NCBI GenBank assembly: GCA_030524805.1 | Contig: JAUNFY010000001.1 | Location: forward strand, 1 to 64,000 | DNA: 64,000 nucleotides | Source of the DNA: Bacteroidales bacterium | GTDB lineage: Bacteria > Bacteroidota > Bacteroidia > Bacteroidales > Muribaculaceae | Reading direction: 5' to 3' | Shown here: positions 61,001-64,000 of the stretch, one piece after another | Numbering within the stretch: the first letter of the stretch is position 1 | Layout: each line of letters opens with the position of its first letter | Notes under the pieces: model-generated | What the model was told of the DNA's origin: nothing | Databases searched by the model: none | Seen by the model: the letters and a program-made list of their open reading frames with translations, nothing else | Position numbers and translations under genes: made by a program

Positions 61001-61162
61001 GGAGGCTTCCGTCATCACTGCCACCGTGGGGGCGTTTAGGTCGGGGAAAATATCGATTTCCGTGCGTAGCACAACCATGATGCCCGCAACAAGCATGGCG
61101 CAACTCGCCATCAACACTGCAATCCTGTTGGATAGCGACCATTGTATTATCTTATTGAGCAT
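58055..61162 (-). CDS. RND heavy-metal efflux pump, CusA/CzcA family
   Basis: 1035-residue proton-driven pump with twelve membrane helices and two large periplasmic loops. Family marks are MLNKIIQWSLSNRIAVLMA, the N-terminal porter blocks PTVAVMTEASGMAPEEVE and FPIETALNG, and the transmembrane helix 4 motif GSLVDDAIVDVENVYKRL, whose acidic residues carry protons. The acidic DD version resembles Co/Zn/Cd pumps more than the copper-specific ones, but metal choice is not certain. Sits between adaptor (15-base gap) and channel genes. Confidence 0.92.
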   Translation of the reverse strand: MLNKIIQWSLSNRIAVLMASCAMLVAGIMVVLRTEIDIFPDLNAPTVAVMTEASGMAPEEVERAVSFPIETALNGASGVRRVRSSSASGFSIVWVEFDWDTDQFVARQTVAERLAEIGGSLPSGAGTPVMGPQSSILGEIMIIGLTADSLEGGQLRSMADRIIKPRLLSLGGVSQVSVIGGDDMEYQILLDPEKMRHYGVTLTDVADATSGMNVNSSGGSIYEYGNEYLIKGNIATTDTQEIGQASVRSESGVNVRLCDIAEIKIAAKTPRIGSASVRTEPAVLLTVTKQPGAGSIELSEKILDELQSMRAALPSGVEIDTEIFNQGDFIETSVSNLRQSLFEGAIFVIIVLFFFLMNMRTTLISITAIPLSILVTLIILHLMGQTINTMTLGGIAIAIGSLVDDAIVDVENVYKRLRENSMRDGKSRVPVIKVVFEASKEVRKPILNSTLIIMASFIPLFFLSGIEGRLLKPLGIAFIVALGASTIVALTLTPVLCSYLLGGDTASDEKTLMKEPATAAYLRKKYKSALEKVMARPKPLMIASGSLLAVAAILFITLGRSFLPAFNEGSFTINVSTMPGISFEQSDSIGKAAERLIMTVPEVRNVARKTGRAELDEHALGINVSELEVPYKLDKGRSKSEVAGELREKLNHLPGVNVEIGQPISHRIDAMLSGAQAQIAVKIFGEDLDRLHSIGQQIGAEMNEVAGIVDVNVEQQISLPQIEITPRREMLAKYGITIPEFSQYVSMAIGGEKVSEVFVGNKPYDLTVKVDDNRRDSKERIENLKINSNSGMIPLSYVADIKTGSGPNTINRENVERMLTVSANVDGRDLRGAVEDIKRLVAEHVELPEGYHVAFGGQFENEEKASRMLAITSLLALALIFFLIYSEFRNGMQTLIIMVNMPLALIGGILILRLTTGELNIPAIIGFISLMGISTRNGMLLMSRYNRLSAEGMPLEERIMKGSSDRLLPIIMTALTSALALVPIALRGSEPGNEIQSPMAIVILGGLVSSTLLNIFLVPVFYRWMCIRRKTADAL

Positions 61163-61177
61163 AACGATTCAGTATTA

Positions 61178-62326
61178 TCAATGTGAATGTGAGTGTCCCG
61201 GAATGGCAGTCGCTGATGTCTCGGCCATCCTTACTACTTGTGCTCCACGTGTCACTACGTCTGAGCCGCTTTCCAATCCTGAAAGGATTTCAACTCTTTT
61301 CCCATCGGATGAGCCTGTAGTCACCACATGTTTTTCATATAGTCCTTCCCCATGGAGGGTGTAGACGCATTTATTTCCGTTGATTTCAACTATAGCCTCC
61401 AGTGGCACCGACAACACATCACGTCGTGGTTCGGCAATCAGATATACCTCGGCAAAAGCACCCGGGGCTGCTGATCCGTTGTTGGAGAAAGAGAAATAAA
61501 GGGGAATATATCCACCTTCCGATATGCTATTGCTGCTTATTTTCTTGCCTCCGAGTTCCTGCAAACTTATTGTTGTGTCGGACGATGCGGGGCGGAAGTT
61601 GGCTGTGGTGATACGGCTTACCTGCTGCGCATATTTTTCCGGCACGTCAGCCCGAAGAGTCAGGTTAGTGTTGGCGCTGACCACGGCTATCCCCTGACCC
61701 GCTTCAACGTATTCACCATCGCGGGCCAGCAGTTGGGTGATAACTCCGGTTTTTGGCGCTACAACCGCTCCGCTACCCTGCCTTGAGCTTCTGAGAGCTG
61801 TTTCTGCCTGTTCGAATGCCGTGAGTGCTTCGTTGTATTGCCGTGTGCTTACCACTCCGTCGGCATGAAGGGGTGTGAGGCGGTCGAGTTCACGTTTTGC
61901 GGCGTCGCGCACTGCTTTGGCCTGCGCCGTAGCGTTGCCTCCTTCCACTCTCGTCTGGCTGATGCTTCCGATGGCCGAGGATGCCTTCACCGGCTGCCCG
62001 GTGGTTGTCGTCGGATTCAAGGTCAGGATACCGCTTCGCGTTGCCGCAACCATCGCTTCATCGGTAGCTTTCGACTCAATCTGGCCGCCTACAAGAATCA
62101 CTTCAGAGAAATCTCCACGTTCCATCTTTTCCGTCTTCACTCCGAAAGCGGATGCCTCATGGTCGTCGAGTTTTATCATCCCGGCATGATCGTGGTGGGC
62201 TTCCTGAGCCGAAGCCTCATGGTTTTCATCCTGTTCCTTCCCCTGATCTGAACATGAAACCACCGCTGTGCTTACGGCAATGGCGGCAATAGCATGCATA
62301 AATTTCCAGTAATTATTATTCTTCAT
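61178..62326 (-). CDS. Metal efflux adaptor lipoprotein with His-rich ends (CusB/CzcB-like)
   Basis: RND periplasmic adaptor of 382 residues from ATG at 62326. The lipobox VVSC places the lipid-bearing Cys at residue 25. Just after it lies a histidine-rich stretch (EAHHDHAG and neighbours, about 38-60), and the C-terminus ends PGHSHSH; both suggest metal binding. Lipoyl, helical hairpin and barrel domains follow the usual order. An upstream in-frame ATG at 62374 lies within the terminator stem and upstream of the -7 box, so it is rejected. First gene of the operon. Confidence 0.91.
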   Translation of the reverse strand: MKNNNYWKFMHAIAAIAVSTAVVSCSDQGKEQDENHEASAQEAHHDHAGMIKLDDHEASAFGVKTEKMERGDFSEVILVGGQIESKATDEAMVAATRSGILTLNPTTTTGQPVKASSAIGSISQTRVEGGNATAQAKAVRDAAKRELDRLTPLHADGVVSTRQYNEALTAFEQAETALRSSRQGSGAVVAPKTGVITQLLARDGEYVEAGQGIAVVSANTNLTLRADVPEKYAQQVSRITTANFRPASSDTTISLQELGGKKISSNSISEGGYIPLYFSFSNNGSAAPGAFAEVYLIAEPRRDVLSVPLEAIVEINGNKCVYTLHGEGLYEKHVVTTGSSDGKRVEILSGLESGSDVVTRGAQVVRMAETSATAIPGHSHSH

Positions 62327-62349
62327 GAGTTGACGTGTTATTGATGCCG

Positions 62350-62357
62350 CAAAATTA
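62350..62357 (-). promoter_or_regulatory. -7 box of the metal efflux operon
   Basis: TAATTTTG on the minus strand, 24 bases before the adaptor start. No TTTG at the right distance; the expected -33 region is occupied by the palindromic stem at 62363-62391. Confidence 0.55.
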
Positions 62358-62362
62358 TAAAA

Positions 62363-62391
62363 AAAAACTTGCAACCCGGTTGCAAGTTTTT
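62363..62391 (-). terminator. Terminator of the DUF5723 gene, overlapping the efflux promoter
   Basis: AAAAACTTGCAAC (62363-62375) pairs perfectly with GTTGCAAGTTTTT (62379-62391) around a 3-base loop, with a T-run beyond it on the minus strand. Begins 29 bases after the DUF5723 stop codon. Confidence 0.85.
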
Positions 62392-62419
62392 GAAGTAGTC
62401 TATGTAAAAAGAGATGATA

Positions 62420-63784
62420 TCAGAAGGGGAAGTTGATGCCGAGATGAACATCGAAGTTGGTGTCGAGCGGAATATGGTTCTTGTCCATCTTCATGGCGGC
62501 GTAATCCATGCCGAGGTTGAAGTTGAAGCCCTTGTTGCCAAGGCTCAGAAGGAATCCGAAATTGGTTCCGAATGTTCCTGTCGCGCCGCTGACAGCCACA
62601 GCCACACCTTTCACCGGCTCAACGTTGGCTGAGAGACGGAACTCAGTGCTCGGCACAATAGTGTTGAATTCGGTGGTGTTCATCAGGCCGAAGTGGAGTT
62701 TCTGATAGAAGGGGAACTTGTAGTCAACGCCGACACGCATCTTGCCCTGAAGAGCCACGCTTGTACTTCCCACGTCGCCCATGTCGTCGAGTTCATAAAG
62801 TTTCGACAGGTCGTCGACAAGGCCATCCCAGCTGTCGCCGTCATCGCCTACGCCAATCACGTGGTCGTTGGTCTCGAACACCTGCGGTCCGTTGGTTGAA
62901 GCAAGTTGAAGCGAATTGTAGTTGAGCAGGCCGAGGTCGGTAAGTGCGAATGAGAACACGAAGTCTTTCCATTCGTAAGTGGCACCGAGGTCGATGGCGA
63001 AACCGAAACCATTCGGATTGAATTTAATGTCGTCGGTGTTGACACCGCTCACATATCTGTGGCCGGTGCGGTCGTTGACATCAGTCTCGTAACGCACACC
63101 CTTCAGGCCGAGCTTCATCTCAGCATCAGCGATGGCACGCCAGTTGTCTTGCTGCAGATCAAGGTGCAGGTCGTTGAAATTAGCTTCGCCGTAAGCCACG
63201 GGCAGAAGTGCTTTCAGGCTGACGCCGGCCCTCAATCCCGGCACCCACTTGATGTCGCGTGAATGATTGAGCGCGATTTCAGCGTATGCGTTGGCACGCA
63301 GGCGGAAGTTGGTGATGTCGTAATCCTTGTTGGTGATACCTTCCTTTAGCATCGAGAAAACACTTTTCGGGAAATCGAAGCTGAGGTTCTGGCGCACGTT
63401 GACTGCAACGTTGTTGTAGCCGCCAAATGCCTTGAAACCAACCTGAAGAATGTTTACCTTCAGATCTTCAGAAAGACGGCTGGTCTCGCTCAGATTGCCA
63501 AGGAATTCCGATGCCGACACCTGAGGATTGGTGAAAAGCACGGTCTTGCCTCCACGGGAATATATGAAGTCGGTGACTTTGAAGTTGCCGCTTACTCCGA
63601 CATTAAGGTTGCCCAATCCCGGGAAACCGACATATCCGTTGCGGTTGCCCATAGCGGGGTTCATCTGCCACCGCATGTTGTAGTTCTCAAGAAAATAGCC
63701 TGTCGACGATTCCTGTGCGGCGGCTGTTGCCATCGATGTTGCGGCCAGAAACAGTGCGACGTATTTTTTTGTTATGTTGTTCAT
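62420..63784 (-). CDS. DUF5723 outer-membrane protein
   Basis: 454 residues with a signal peptide (about 1-23, ending ATAAAQ). The family mark is the opening NYNMRWQMNPAMGNRNGYVGFPGLGN, followed by regular beta-strand sequence to the end (FDVHLGINFPF, C-terminal Phe), so an outer-membrane barrel is likely; the fold recalls the PorV/FadL-like group. Function unknown. It follows the partial gene at the window edge by 14 bases, so the two are probably co-transcribed. Confidence 0.82.
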   Translation of the reverse strand: MNNITKKYVALFLAATSMATAAAQESSTGYFLENYNMRWQMNPAMGNRNGYVGFPGLGNLNVGVSGNFKVTDFIYSRGGKTVLFTNPQVSASEFLGNLSETSRLSEDLKVNILQVGFKAFGGYNNVAVNVRQNLSFDFPKSVFSMLKEGITNKDYDITNFRLRANAYAEIALNHSRDIKWVPGLRAGVSLKALLPVAYGEANFNDLHLDLQQDNWRAIADAEMKLGLKGVRYETDVNDRTGHRYVSGVNTDDIKFNPNGFGFAIDLGATYEWKDFVFSFALTDLGLLNYNSLQLASTNGPQVFETNDHVIGVGDDGDSWDGLVDDLSKLYELDDMGDVGSTSVALQGKMRVGVDYKFPFYQKLHFGLMNTTEFNTIVPSTEFRLSANVEPVKGVAVAVSGATGTFGTNFGFLLSLGNKGFNFNLGMDYAAMKMDKNHIPLDTNFDVHLGINFPF

Positions 63785-63798
63785 TGTTGTTCAGATGA

Positions 63799-64000
63799 TT
63801 AGTTGAAGTCTGTTTCGTAATAGCCGTCTACAGTCGCACGGAGGTTTCTCAGCTCAATGTAAAGATCGGGGCCGAGAGCTCCTTCGTTGTCGGGATCGTC
63901 TTGCGAGATGATGGCACGGAAGCGTACGCCGTCCAATCCACGGATAGGTCCGTTGGCACCCTGGATGCGGATTGATACCTGTTCGCCTGCGCTGTAGGGA
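63799..64000 (-). CDS. C-terminal end of a protein of unknown function (cut by window edge)
   Basis: Reading the minus strand from the window edge gives 66 residues before a TAA stop at 63799-63801: it starts PYSAGEQVSIRIQGANG, continues GPIRGLDGVRFRAIISQDD and ends with LYIELRNLRATVDGYYETDFN. The composition suggests a beta-rich domain, perhaps a surface or outer-membrane lipoprotein, but too little is present to name it. Frame and stop are clear; the gene begins outside the window. Confidence 0.75.
   Translation of the reverse strand, partial: PYSAGEQVSIRIQGANGPIRGLDGVRFRAIISQDDPDNEGALGPDLYIELRNLRATVDGYYETDFN

Overview
The window reads as chromosome of a member of the Bacteroidota, order Bacteroidales; Muribaculaceae is my best guess, but family level is inference. 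The reasons are the two-subunit methylmalonyl-CoA mutase, a SusB-type GH97 alpha-glucosidase, carboxynorspermidine decarboxylase, Bacteroidota-specific domain families (DUF4290, DUF5723, DUF3943), a FeoA-FeoB fusion, and many promoters matching the Bacteroidales consensus (TTTG, about 20 bp, TAnnTTTG) with little Shine-Dalgarno signal. I see no transposase, integrase, phage gene or CRISPR array. The content is mostly core and envelope genes, densely packed, with many 4-base ATGA overlaps.

Layout. 0-11.6 kb: a small membrane protein, mutB-mutA, an FtsE-like ATPase, a sugar MFS carrier, endonuclease IV, then a leftward mlaE-mlaF-rsh operon whose (p)ppGpp enzyme keeps its hydrolase residues but has lost key synthetase residues. 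11.8-19.1 kb: a rightward udk-lptB-CPBP protease-holA operon converges on a leftward secreted S1/P1 nuclease, HsdR-N domain protein and UvrD/PcrA helicase operon. 19.3-27.7 kb: a leftward four-gene tripartite ABC exporter (TolC, adaptor, ATPase, permease), divergent from a response regulator/histidine kinase pair, then a DUF308 membrane protein. 27.8-33.4 kb: GH97, an SDR with a C-terminal zinc ribbon, and an SGNH hydrolase. 32.2-39.0 kb: a leftward operon of FAD protein, tsaB, DUF4290, murA, rimM, OmpA-like and nspC.

39.1-51 kb: HAD phosphatase-rarA, feoAB, an ABC transporter with its own GntR repressor, tRNA-Ala(GGC), a LolC/E-like permease, an MFS carrier, and a class A acid phosphatase beside a porin. 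51-56.8 kb: a leftward ECF sigma, anti-sigma, small secreted protein and TonB-type barrel operon, plus DUF3943 and DUF2007 proteins. 56.8-64 kb: a leftward CusB-CusA-CusC-type metal efflux operon, a DUF5723 outer-membrane protein and a gene cut by the window edge.

The most notable points are the hydrolase-only-looking RSH coupled to an Mla-type lipid transporter, the ECF/anti-sigma/secreted/barrel operon, an LptB with an 86-residue acidic N-terminal extension, the SDR-zinc ribbon fusion with a perfectly palindromic divergent promoter, and several strong palindromes in control regions. All functions are assigned by reading sequence motifs; no database search was run.
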